A stretch of DNA of 64,000 nucleotides, from the NCBI GenBank assembly GCA_001600695.1, contig BCKQ01000003.1, forward strand, positions 1,773,934 to 1,837,933, in the 5' to 3' direction. A program made the position numbers and the translations under genes. The DNA comes from Ascoidea asiatica (lineage: Eukaryota > Ascomycota > Saccharomycetes > Ascoideales > Ascoideaceae). Under the pieces are notes generated by a model. The model saw nothing but the letters and a program-made list of their open reading frames with translations, had not been told where the DNA came from and did not search any database. This document shows, piece by piece, positions 1 through 10,224 of the stretch. Position 1 is the stretch's first letter. Every line of letters starts with the position of its first letter.

Positions 1-155
1 CTGTTTTTAGTTTTAGCTATTAGTTTGATCAAATTTTAATGATTGATCCATTCCACTTGAAAATAAATTAAAAAGTAAATACTTGAGTGAAGAAGCTGTG
101 ATTCTCAATCTTTCAGACCCAGTAGATTCCACCAAAACCAATACTATTCAAAAGA
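1..155. other. Gene-free left edge of window
   Basis: AT-rich sequence downstream of the possible minus-strand gene. I see no gene or recognisable signal here. Confidence 0.4.
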
Positions 156-503
156 CTATTCAATGTCTCCAGAAACATTTGAATCATCTTCTTCTTCATC
201 ATCAACTTCTTTCTCTTCATCATCTTCACCTTCTTTATTTTCTTCTTTGTTTTCTTCCTGATCAAAATCACGAAAATGAAAATAACCGGAATTCAAACCG
301 GAAATAACTTTACCGGAACTCAAACTTTCCGGTACATAAGTTTGATCACGCGCTCTTAAAAAGTTTCCAGAGTGAAAAATATTTGCATTTTTCTCGGTGC
401 TCGATTTGAAATTGGCGTTGAATCATTTGCAGATGATTTTGAAGATGATTTTGAAGCTGCCAGAGAAGAATTAAATTTGATCTTTATTCGATATTGATCT
501 CAT
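156..503 (-). pseudogene. Possible broken small gene with an acidic C-terminus
   Basis: Three overlapping minus-strand reading frames look like pieces of one protein of about 115 residues. An ATG at 503 opens a frame that stops at 471. A second frame rich in Ser and Lys follows and stops at 356-358. A third frame, open from about 422 to a TAG at 156-158, reads a Gly/Ser-rich segment and then a long Glu/Asp run. One base removed in the T run near 473 and one added in the five-base A run at 388-392 would join all three. The ATG lies only about 93 bases from the divergent TYW1 ATG. I do not recognise the family. It could be a decayed gene, a gene with homopolymer sequencing errors, or chance. 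Confidence 0.33.
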
Positions 504-596
504 ATTGATTATTCTGGTATTAGTTTGATAGCTTTGGTTGGTTTTATTCATCAAGAAAACTAAAGTATTTGCAGTAAGTTAACAGTGGTATTCAAA

Positions 597-3149
597 ATGA
601 GTAAAGCAATATTCTTATTAGATGGCTGTTTTGCTTTTGCTTCAATTCCAGTTTACTTCTTTACTCAAAGAATTTCATTTGCTTTACTTTTCATTACTTT
701 ATATGCTTTTGTATTAAGACCTTTAGTTCATTCATCAAATAAAGATAACAATGATCTTTCAATAAATGAAAAAAACATTCAAATATTGGATGAAAAAAAG
801 AATTCTGAACAAAAATTTGAAAATCCCATTAATAATAAAGAAATTAATATCAATGAAACAGCTAAAGAAATAAAAATAACTGAAGGTAATAATGATAAAG
901 AAATCTCAAATATTAAGAAAAAATCAAAAAGAATACCAAAGATTATTAAAGGAATTAAAAAAGATTCAAATTCAAAATTAATTAATCAAAAAAAATTATA
1001 TAAAAAAGATTTAGATGATTATGATAATATTAATACTTGTGTTTCTGATTATCCATTAACAACAATTTATATTTTTTATTCATCTTTAACTGGTTCTTCT
1101 GAAAGAAATGCAAATTATTTATATGAATCTTTATCTAAAACTTTTAATACAATTTTATTAAATTTAGATAATGATATTGATAATTTTGATGATTATTTCT
1201 TAGATTTACCATTAAATAAAAATAAAAATTTAAAATCTATTCAAAATATTTTATATTTATTTATTTTACCATCTTATGAAACTGATTCTCCAATTGATTA
1301 TTTTATTCAAACTTTAAGAGATAATTCAAATGATTTTAGAATTGATAAATATCCTTTAAATTTTATTAAAAATAAAAAATTATTAGGTTATTCAGTTATT
1401 GGTATTGGTGATAAAGAACATTATCCAAATAAAAAATTTTGTTATCAAGCTATTCAAGTTGATAAATATCTTAATAATTTAGGTTCAAAAAGATTATTTC
1501 CATTAACTAAATTTTGTATAAAATTTGATAAAGATATAAAAATTAAACAATGGTTAGATTTTATTATAAATTCTTTAAATAATCAAGATCCAATATTATA
1601 TGATGATGATGATGATATTTATACTAATAATAATAATAATACTAGTACTAGTTTAGATAAAGAATCTGAAAATGAAGAATTTTCTTCAATAGAATCTGAT
1701 TCTTCAAAATCAGATTCAAATTTAATTGATCTTGAAGATTTAGGTAAAGAGTCAAATATTAATAATAATAAAAGTAATGGTAATGATGATGATAATGATA
1801 TTATTGAAAATGAAGTTAAAGAAATGATTGCAAAAGATTCTCCAACTTATAAAGCTTTAACAAAACAAGGTTATACAATAGTTGGTACACATTCTGGTGT
1901 TAAAATTTGTAGATGGACAAAATCGGCTTTACGTAATAGAGGATCATGTTATAAATTTGCATTTTATGGTATAAAATCTCATCTTTGTATGGAAACAACA
2001 CCATCAATGAGTTGTTCAAATAAATGTGTATTTTGTTGGAGACATGGTACAAATCCAGTTGGTACATCATGGAGATGGCAAGTTGATGGACCTGAATTAA
2101 TTTTAAAAGGTGCTTTAGAAGGTCATTATAAAAAAATTAATCAAATGAGAGGTGTTCCAGGTATTAATCCAGATAGATTTAAAGAAGCATTTCAAGTTAA
2201 ACATTGTGCATTATCATTAGTTGGAGAACCAATTTTTTATCCATATATTAATGAATTTGTTAATATGTTACATGAAAAAAATATTTCATCATTTTTAGTT
2301 TGTAATGCTCAACATCCTGAACAATTAAAAAATTTAAAAAAAGTTACTCAATTATATGTTAGTATTGATGCACCAAATAAAGGTAGTTTAAAAAAAGTTG
2401 ATAGACCACTTTTTAAAGATTTTTGGGAAAGAATGTTAAATTGTTTAGATATTTTAAATTTAATTCAAAGTCATCAAAGAACAGTGTTTAGATTAACATT
2501 AGTTAAAGGTTTTAATATGAATTTTGAAGAAATTGAAGGATATGTTGATTTAGTTAAAAGAGCTCAACCATCATTAATTGAAATTAAAGGTGCAACATTT
2601 TGTGGATCTTCAGATGGTAATGGAAATCCATTAACTATGCAAAATATACCATTTTATGAAGAATGTAAAAAATTTGTTATATTATTAAATGAAGAATTAA
2701 ATAAAATTGGATTAGATTATGGTATTGCTTCAGAACATGCACATTCATGTTGTATATTAATGGCAAAAAAAAAATTTTTTATTAATAATAAATGGTATTG
2801 TCATATAAATTATGATAAATTTTTTGAATTATTAAATGAAAAGGGACAAGATTTTAATGAAATGGAATATATTTCAGAAACTCCAAAATGGGCGTATTGG
2901 GGATCACAAGAAGCTGGTTTTAATCCAGTTGATGTTAAATTTAGTAGAAAAGATAATAAAGCTAAAAATAAAGCTTTAAGAGAACAAAAACAAATGGAAG
3001 AAGAAGCTTTAGCTAAAGTTGAAGAAGAAAAAGCTAGAATAAAAGCTCTTTGTAAAGATGAAGATAAAAAACCAAGTACTTCAAAAAACGTTGAGATTGA
3101 ATATGATACTGAATTTGAACTTATAAACAGTGAAATAGAAATCTTTTAA
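597..3149 (+). CDS. TYW1: tRNA wybutosine synthase step 2, S-adenosyl-methionine-dependent 4-demethylwyosine synthase
   Basis: TYW1 makes the tricyclic core of wybutosine at position 37 of tRNA-Phe from N1-methylguanosine and pyruvate. The protein of 850 residues starts with a hydrophobic N-terminal segment (about 5-45), as in yeast TYW1. A flavodoxin-like domain follows (about 150-330, with an FYSSLTGSSERNA phosphate loop), then a low-complexity Asp/Asn linker. The radical-SAM domain has a C-x3-C-x2-C cluster in SCSNKCVFCWRHGTNP near residue 472. The C-terminal wyosine-base-formation region is present. The frame is open from a GTG at 585, but the first ATG is at 597, and starting there gives an N-terminus like the yeast protein. 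Probably anchored at the ER surface, by homology. Confidence 0.93.
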   Translation: MSKAIFLLDGCFAFASIPVYFFTQRISFALLFITLYAFVLRPLVHSSNKDNNDLSINEKNIQILDEKKNSEQKFENPINNKEININETAKEIKITEGNNDKEISNIKKKSKRIPKIIKGIKKDSNSKLINQKKLYKKDLDDYDNINTCVSDYPLTTIYIFYSSLTGSSERNANYLYESLSKTFNTILLNLDNDIDNFDDYFLDLPLNKNKNLKSIQNILYLFILPSYETDSPIDYFIQTLRDNSNDFRIDKYPLNFIKNKKLLGYSVIGIGDKEHYPNKKFCYQAIQVDKYLNNLGSKRLFPLTKFCIKFDKDIKIKQWLDFIINSLNNQDPILYDDDDDIYTNNNNNTSTSLDKESENEEFSSIESDSSKSDSNLIDLEDLGKESNINNNKSNGNDDDNDIIENEVKEMIAKDSPTYKALTKQGYTIVGTHSGVKICRWTKSALRNRGSCYKFAFYGIKSHLCMETTPSMSCSNKCVFCWRHGTNPVGTSWRWQVDGPELILKGALEGHYKKINQMRGVPGINPDRFKEAFQVKHCALSLVGEPIFYPYINEFVNMLHEKNISSFLVCNAQHPEQLKNLKKVTQLYVSIDAPNKGSLKKVDRPLFKDFWERMLNCLDILNLIQSHQRTVFRLTLVKGFNMNFEEIEGYVDLVKRAQPSLIEIKGATFCGSSDGNGNPLTMQNIPFYEECKKFVILLNEELNKIGLDYGIASEHAHSCCILMAKKKFFINNKWYCHINYDKFFELLNEKGQDFNEMEYISETPKWAYWGSQEAGFNPVDVKFSRKDNKAKNKALREQKQMEEEALAKVEEEKARIKALCKDEDKKPSTSKNVEIEYDTEFELINSEIEIF

Positions 3150-3653
3150 ATGAACATATTCTAATATTCTACATGTACCATAGTCAATAAACAAGTAAAA
3201 CTACTAAAATCATCAAAACCACCATCAACCACCAGTAAATACCAGTAAATACCAGTAAATACCACCAAATTCTGATTTAATTTCATTCTGTGGCTATCGG
3301 ATAAAGCGGGTATTTCGGTACTATCAGACCCTCTTTAAGGTCCTCGTTTCCGGGGTTTCCCTTTTGTTTTTTGGGGTCTGGAATTAAATGACAAGTTTTC
3401 ACGGTGACTGCAACTGTTTTACTTGCTTTGATATAAACACTCAAAATAAAAAGAAGCTTTAATGAATCAATCGAAACAATTCATATGTGTTTATATTCAG
3501 AGACTGAATGATAAAGATCAGTGTTTAGATTTAATAATTATAACAGATACCTTTGGAGAACTCAATTGATTGTAGTTGATTCTTTTAGATTCCCTTTTTT
3601 ATTTCTTCAATTAGATTCTTCAACTGACCTCATCTTAATTTTCAGTGTCTGAA
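3150..3653. other. TYW1-VPS45 intergenic region
   Basis: Holds the TYW1 3' end and the VPS45 promoter. A 10-base unit (accagtaaat) is repeated three times with a fourth imperfect copy at 3231-3270. A GC-richer island at about 3290-3385 contains TATCAGACC (3322-3330), a 9-mer that recurs in two other intergenic regions of this window. Confidence 0.5.
3231..3270. repeat. Short tandem repeat, 10-base unit x3 plus one imperfect copy
   Basis: accagtaaat occurs at 3231-3240, 3241-3250 and 3251-3260, followed by accaccaaat. It lies in the 3' flank of TYW1. No function is evident. Confidence 0.85.
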
Positions 3654-5753
3654 ATGGATTTATATCAAATTGGACATTTTTATGTCAATAAGATTATTAA
3701 TATTGCTACTAACAATAACAATAACAATAGCAATAATAATAATAGTAATCAAAAATCAAATAACAGACCAGATCCTTCAATAATATCTAATTCTTCTATA
3801 AATGTACTTCTTTTAGATGATTTCACTGCTTCTATTATTTCCATGGTTGCAACTCAAAGTGATTTATTAGAACAAGAAATTTTTTTAATTGAAAAATTAA
3901 ATAATCCAAATAGAGAAAAATTAAATAATTTAAATTGTATAATATTTATTAAACCAAATTCAAATTCAATTAATAATTTAATTTCAGAATTATCAAATCC
4001 AAAATATTCCAATTATAAAATTTTTTTTACTAATTTTTTATTAAAATCTCAATTAGAAAATATTGCTCAACATGATGATTTAGCTTTAGTTAATCAAATT
4101 CAAGAAATTTTTTGGGATTATTTAATTATTAATATAAATTTATTTCAATTATCTTTATTATCATTACCAAATTTCAAAATTTTTAAAAGTTCTTCATTAA
4201 TTTCTTTAAATGATTTATGGCTTAATAATAATATTTTAAAACAAGTTTCAAATTCTTTACTTTCAATTCTTTTATCAACAAAAATCAAACCAATAATAAA
4301 ATATGAATCAAATTCAAAACTTGCAACTAAATTAGCTAATGATATTTTTTTTCAAATTAATTCAACAAATTCTGATTATTATTCTTTATTCAATACTAAT
4401 AATATTAATAATTCAACTTTAACTGATTATAAACCTTTATTATTAATTTTGGATCGTAGAAATGATCCAATAACTCCTTTATTATTACCTTGGACTTATC
4501 AATCAATGATTATGGAATTAATTGGTATTAAAAATAATATTGTTGATTTATCTTATGTTGAAAATATTTCTAAAGAATTATCTCAAATTATTTTAAATAT
4601 AGAATCTGATAATTTCTTTAATGAATCTTTATATCTTAATTTTGCTGATTTAAGTGAAAAAATTAAAGATTATGTTAATTTATATAAAACAAAATCAAAA
4701 AAAAATATGGATTTAAATAAAATTTCTGATAATAGTATGGATTCAATTACAAATATTAAAAAATTTTTAGAAAATTTTCCTGAATTTAAAAAACTTTCTT
4801 CAAATGTTAATAAACATATTACAATAACAAGTGAATTAGATAAAAAAATAAGATCTGGTAGATTATGGGACGTTTCTGAATTAGAACAAAATTTATCTGT
4901 TAATGAAAATGATTATTCAAATCATCTTCAAGATATAAGTGATTTAAAAAATTTATTATTAAATTTACCTTTAAATAATTCTAATTCAAATCAACAATCA
5001 AATCCAATAAGTAATAATTCAAAACTTAGATTAGCTTCTTTATATTCTTTAAAATATGAATCTTATCCACAAAATGAAATAAAATCTGTTATAAAAGTTT
5101 TAAATGAACAAGGTATACCTCAATCTCGTACAAATATTATTAAAAATTTATTAAATTATTCTTCTAATAAAAAAAGAATACTTGAAATTAATATTTCTCC
5201 ATTTACTTCTCTTAAAGCAAATTCAACAAATTTATTTAAAAATCTATCCTTTAAAAATATTACAAATAATTTAAATAATAATTCTACTCAAAATGAAAAT
5301 ACTAGTGTATTTATGCAACATATACCAAGATTAGAAAAATTAATAACTAGTGCAATTAGAAATAAATTATCAAATAGAAATTATCCAACTTTAGATCCTT
5401 ACAATTCTTCTAATAATATTTCTGATTCTATTTTTGGTTCTGAAGGTAGCCGAGGTTCAGAACCTCAAGAAAAATTTCTTGATATTGTAGTTTTCATTGT
5501 TGGTGGTGTTACATATGAAGAAGCAAGAATAATTAACCAAATTAATGAGGCGAATGCTTTAAAAGGAGTTAAAATTATTTTAGGTAGTCATAAAATTTTA
5601 AATACTTCTGAATTCTTGAATGATATAGAAAATATGAATGAAAATGTTGATGTTTTAGGAGGGAATGATACCGCTATTGGAGAAAATAATTTTACTGATA
5701 ATAGAAGAATACAATTGGGATTAGGTGCATCAAATTTAGATAGTATATTATAA
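3654..5753 (+). CDS. VPS45: Sec1/Munc18-family vacuolar sorting protein
   Basis: VPS45 binds the syntaxin Tlg2 and promotes SNARE assembly for Golgi-to-endosome traffic and vacuolar protein sorting. The 699-residue product aligns along its length with the yeast protein: an N-terminal DLYQIGHFYVNKI, an ATQSDLLEQEIFLIEKL block, the family signature LLILDRRNDPITPLLLPWTY, LSEKIKDYVNLY, a KHITITSELD helix, and a C-terminal FIVGGVTYEEAR. It is longer than yeast Vps45 (577 residues) because of Asn-rich insertions near the N-terminus and in domain 3. The frame is open from a GTG at 3645, but the first ATG at 3654 matches the family start. It converges with the RAD55-like gene. Confidence 0.95.
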   Translation: MDLYQIGHFYVNKIINIATNNNNNNSNNNNSNQKSNNRPDPSIISNSSINVLLLDDFTASIISMVATQSDLLEQEIFLIEKLNNPNREKLNNLNCIIFIKPNSNSINNLISELSNPKYSNYKIFFTNFLLKSQLENIAQHDDLALVNQIQEIFWDYLIININLFQLSLLSLPNFKIFKSSSLISLNDLWLNNNILKQVSNSLLSILLSTKIKPIIKYESNSKLATKLANDIFFQINSTNSDYYSLFNTNNINNSTLTDYKPLLLILDRRNDPITPLLLPWTYQSMIMELIGIKNNIVDLSYVENISKELSQIILNIESDNFFNESLYLNFADLSEKIKDYVNLYKTKSKKNMDLNKISDNSMDSITNIKKFLENFPEFKKLSSNVNKHITITSELDKKIRSGRLWDVSELEQNLSVNENDYSNHLQDISDLKNLLLNLPLNNSNSNQQSNPISNNSKLRLASLYSLKYESYPQNEIKSVIKVLNEQGIPQSRTNIIKNLLNYSSNKKRILEINISPFTSLKANSTNLFKNLSFKNITNNLNNNSTQNENTSVFMQHIPRLEKLITSAIRNKLSNRNYPTLDPYNSSNNISDSIFGSEGSRGSEPQEKFLDIVVFIVGGVTYEEARIINQINEANALKGVKIILGSHKILNTSEFLNDIENMNENVDVLGGNDTAIGENNFTDNRRIQLGLGASNLDSIL

Positions 5754-5912
5754 TTTTTTTAATCCATATTATATTATTGATTTGTTCTAAAATGATATCA
5801 TTTTATATACAGTAAAGGAATACCTTTATTTCAAAAATAGTAAAAATTCCTGAATATATAAACTGGATTGGCTTTTGTTTTCAATAAAGAATGATTTTTG
5901 AGTTTAACTAAA

Positions 5913-6273
5913 TTATTTTGTACTACTTTCCTTTTTTAAATTTTCTAAAGCTTCATTGACCCTTCTAAAATCTGATTTCCCAAAAACAGAAAAAAGATTT
6001 TTTTTGATTTCTTGATATTCTTCACCTGTAACTATTATTCGATCGTCATAATCTTCATCTGATCCAGGAACAAATTGCATATAGTTATTATTTTTGGCTA
6101 ATTTTTTTTTTGGGTAAATTATATCCTCTGTTAGAAGAAACGTTTCTGAATTCGGGACTTCACTATTTATTTGAGAGGAAGTCCTTTTTCTCAAAATTTC
6201 AAATTTAGTAGGTGGAGTTGATCGTCCAATATTATCTTTGAATATATTGCTGGTATTGATACAATTATTATTA

Positions 6274-6319
<46 letters not shown>

Positions 6320-9300
6320 TACTATTATATTCTCCATTAAGTTGCTCAGTGACTTTGAGAATAGTAGACCCTTCGGTTAAATCATTTTTTGGTATGGAAA
6401 TGGGAAGGAGTTTATGTTCAAGTATTCTCGTTTGGTTATCAGAGCATGGACTGGAGCATACTTCTAAAATCCCTCCAGAAATTTTTGGGCTAGACTTATT
6501 TTTTAGTTCATTTCTCTCAAAAATCAAATTTTTTATTCCGCTTATTGACTGGATATCATTTGTTCTTTGCAGTGATTCTATTTCACTTATATAATCTTTT
6601 TGTATAGTACTTATTTGAGTTCCTAATAATTGTATATCTATATGATCCTCATCGAATTCATCATATTGATGAACCATTTGACTTTGAGTGGGTTTTCTTA
6701 TCTGGGAATCAAAATCATTATTCATATAGGTAGAGTTAGTTGTCTCAATTTGAGATTTAAATTTATTTGAATACCCATTTTTGCAATTCTGTACTTTTGG
6801 GCTTCGAAAAAAATCAATAGTTATTGGACCTGCATTTGATTCAAAATTTCTTTGGGATTGGATCATATTATATGTTTTATAAGCTTGATAAGGAGCAACT
6901 GATTCAATTTGTCTTTGCGCAACTAACTGACCTTCGTTAAGTGTTTGACGATTTTGAGTATTTTGGGTTTGCGTCTGAAAATCACTTTCACCCTCTAGTA
7001 TATCGAAGTTATTCGTAGTATCTAAATCTAAAATTTCCTGACTAGAGCCAAAACCTAAAGCCTGAGAAGAAGAATCTTGAGGAATAATGGCACTATAATC
7101 GGCTATTCTCAATTGGTTATTGAAAGCTGTGTTATCTTGAAGGTCTGAGGCTACAAAACCCCTCTTTTTCTGCTTAAAATTATTCTCTTCTATTTTTCTA
7201 AAAAGATTTTGGCTTGCAATGTTTTGCGATTGGCCAAATTCGTAGAAGTCACCAAAATTTTCGGAAGCCTCATTTGGGTAAGTAATGAAGTGATAAGGGT
7301 TGGCAATTATATTGTTTAGTTTATGAGCATTTTTCAGCATTTTTTCTTTAGAAAGCGTACTTTTAGACGAAGTATCACTATTAATAGACCGGCTGGATTC
7401 TGAAGAAATCTTATCTTTTAAATTGAATTTTGTTAGTGAAATATTTTTATTGAGAGAACTGTCTAAATCTAAATCTAAACCCAAATCACTGTTTATTGAG
7501 CTTGAATCCGATTGCTGGAATGAATTATTTTCTGTAATTTTTTGATATTGGGGTTCTTTGTCATTAGCAGAATAATTTGAATGAGCACACTCCTTCAAAT
7601 CTCTTCTAATTTGAGTGGAAAAAAAACTCTCTTCTTCATCACTATCCTGTTGTTGCAAATTATCGATTTGAAGATCTTCCTCAGAAGAAATTTCAGTGAA
7701 ATCATTGGCCTTTTTTGAAAATTTTTTGGTTGATTCTTTTTCTTGGTTTAAATTATTATCTTTCGATATAATCATACTAATATGTTCTGAGTTGGAATTA
7801 TCTTTGTAGTTTTTGTCTTTGACTATATTATCTTCTTGATTTGAGGATGTGCTAGGATTGATTAAGACAGATTGTTGATTTGAAAAAAAGGAATTATCTG
7901 GTAAAATGTCATGTGGATAATTTGATGATTCATAACTGCTTTTTACTTTTTCTTTTGATAACTCTATATCGAGAACTGTTTTTTCAGGTGTGCTAGGAAT
8001 AAAGCTATATTCAAATTGATCTTTTGAAAGTTTTTCATCAAAACAATTTGAAAGTCTCTGGCTATCAATTGAATTGATTTCATAATCATCTACATAGCTT
8101 GGTGAACGTATATTTAAATCAGAGGTAGATTCACTTAAAACATTTGTACTAGCCAAGTCAATATTTTCAATGATTTCAAAAGCAAAATAATTCTTGAGAT
8201 TTTCTAAAATTTTCTGATATTTTATATCACTTACTTTTCCCATATCATTGATATGAAAAGGTTTTAAATACTTCCTTAAGCAAGTTTCATCCTTATAATT
8301 TATGAAAAATTTACCACTGCTGTATTTTGGGCGTTTTTGTGATTTAGTATGAAATTTTTCAATAATTGCGACACTGCTTGGAATATAATTTGGTGATTCT
8401 TCATATCTTTCTCCGAATTCATCAAGTATATAATTATCAATAAATGTTTCTGGGCTAGGTTTCATCAACCAATCATTAAACAAGCATATTCTTCTGTGTA
8501 TAAATTTTGACCAATCCACATCAAAGGAAATATTTTGAGCTTTGAAAATTTCTGGATCAAAATTCTCATCATCATTATAATGAAAATAAGGTTCATCAAG
8601 ACTAGGAATTAATGAACCTTCTTCTTGATCAATATAACTTTCTGATTTGTAACTTCCAACTAGAAGTATTATACAGTTTTTGTTTTTTTTAAGATATCGA
8701 TTTATCAATTCAAAAAGATCAAATATCATTTTCTGTTTAGTATATTTCAACAAGTAACTTTCCTTTGAGTATCTAGATTTCATTTCAAAAAAACGAGAAT
8801 TTAGATTTTTAGATATTTTATTTGAAATAGTGGTGGAGCTAATATTACTGATATTTGTTTTATCCATCAGTGGTGTGAATGATTGATTGAAATCATCGTT
8901 ACAATCATTAGAACTGTGGTCATGATCATAATCATTATTATTATTTTCAATGTTATCAATATCATCTATATTACCCACCAAAGTAGTATCGGCTTTATTA
9001 GAGTCTGCTTTACTTGAAGATATTTGGTTTAATTTTTGATCTAATAATTCTAGCTCTTCAGATACAGCTAAAGAATAATCATCAAAATATGTGTTTATCA
9101 TTGTTGTAAAATCATTGATTATTATCAAATCGTATTTAATATTTTCGTCAGAAGATTTTTTTGAGTGATTATCATATAAAGTTTGAAAAAGTACCATAAC
9201 CTGTAACAAAGTAACACATTCTTTATAGAAAAATTTCGTTTTCAAATAATCTTTGAAAAATTTGTCTATTTCATCGTGTTTCTTAGGAAATATATAATGA

Positions 9301-9707
9301 AATAGATTGAACAATTGTTTGGTTGGAAAGGGATCACCTTCAGATAAATATAAAAGATTAGATGAATTAAACTTGAAATAATTTTTTTCTGATAAATCTT
9401 CATCTTTTTTTGATTGTTTTTGAATCATGAAATTCAATAGAACATTTAAAAAGAGGTTTGACTTATCAGAACCTGAATCACCATATAATTCGTAAATCTT
9501 CCCCGGGATTAAACCAAATATTTTGTCATCTCCCAAAACCTGATCTATTTCTTTTGAGTTAGTGGATATTGATTTATTTGTGTATTTTATTGAAGTTTCA
9601 TCATTTATCTCTGCCGCTGAAGTATTTGGCTCATTGATTTTTTCTGTATTGCAAGGCGTATCATTTGAATCTTTTGACCACTGAGCTGTTTGGAATATAG
9701 AAAACAT
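5913..9707 (-). CDS. RAD55: RAD55-like Rad51 paralogue with degenerate Walker A and a long disordered tail
   Basis: The first 410 or so residues are a diverged RecA/Rad51-paralogue core. Visible blocks are SKEIDQVLG, GKIYELYG, a Walker A reading GDSGSDKS at residues 76-83 (9459-9482), LLYLSEGDPFP, a Walker B YDLIIINDF, and DWSKFIHRRICLFNDW. The last block resembles yeast Rad55 (a W..F..RIGLF.DW pattern), and this is why I prefer RAD55 to RAD57. In S. cerevisiae Rad55-Rad57 stabilises Rad51 filaments in recombination. The glycine normally before the Walker lysine is Asp81. Residues from about 420 to 1264 form a Ser/Asn/Gln-rich tail with more than ten SQ and at least six TQ sites plus a poly-Asn run. 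Yeast Rad55 is only 406 residues. The ortholog assignment is tentative, but RecA-fold membership is likely. Confidence 0.6.
6264..6328. repeat. ATT/AAT trinucleotide tract encoding poly-Asn
   Basis: A nearly pure ATT repeat on the plus strand, AAT on the coding minus strand. It encodes the poly-Asn run in the tail of the RAD55-like protein. Such tracts are prone to length change. Confidence 0.85.
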
Positions 9708-10224
9708 CTATTTGAATACATTTAAAACAATGAATTGATTAAAAGCTAACATTTCTATTTGATATATTTTAACTTGGTTTCTGTAAATAATTGAAATTGA
9801 TAAGAATTGTTCGGATCAAATTAAAAAATGGTCACTTTGCCATTAAATCAGAAGGTAAACAGAAAAACAACGCCAAAACACGTAAAAAGATCGGTTCCGC
9901 GTAATAGTTGTCAAACATAATTAATAATCATCGAAAACTGGCCTAATGTAAATTAGACTAAAATAACTGGATATTGATTTACATAAACTTTTAGAATGTT
10001 TTATTGCCATTTTATTTAACTTTTAAAAAAAAATATAATATAATTGGTGTATTCGGTCAAAAAGATACAGAATATGTCATTTTGGAAATGAAAAAAACAA
10101 AAAAACAAAAAACAAAAAAAAAACGAAGAAAGGAAGAAATTGAGAAACAAAGAAAGAAATTAAAGTTAAAATATCAAAGATAAAAGATAAAAGATAAAAG
10201 TACGAATATTTGTTTTAATGATAT
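9708..10224. other. RAD55-like upstream region
   Basis: Promoter of the RAD55-like gene (minus strand) and 3' flank of the next minus-strand gene. A-rich runs lie at 10090-10135 and repeated aaagataaaa units at about 10175-10200. No clear regulatory site was recognised. Confidence 0.4.
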
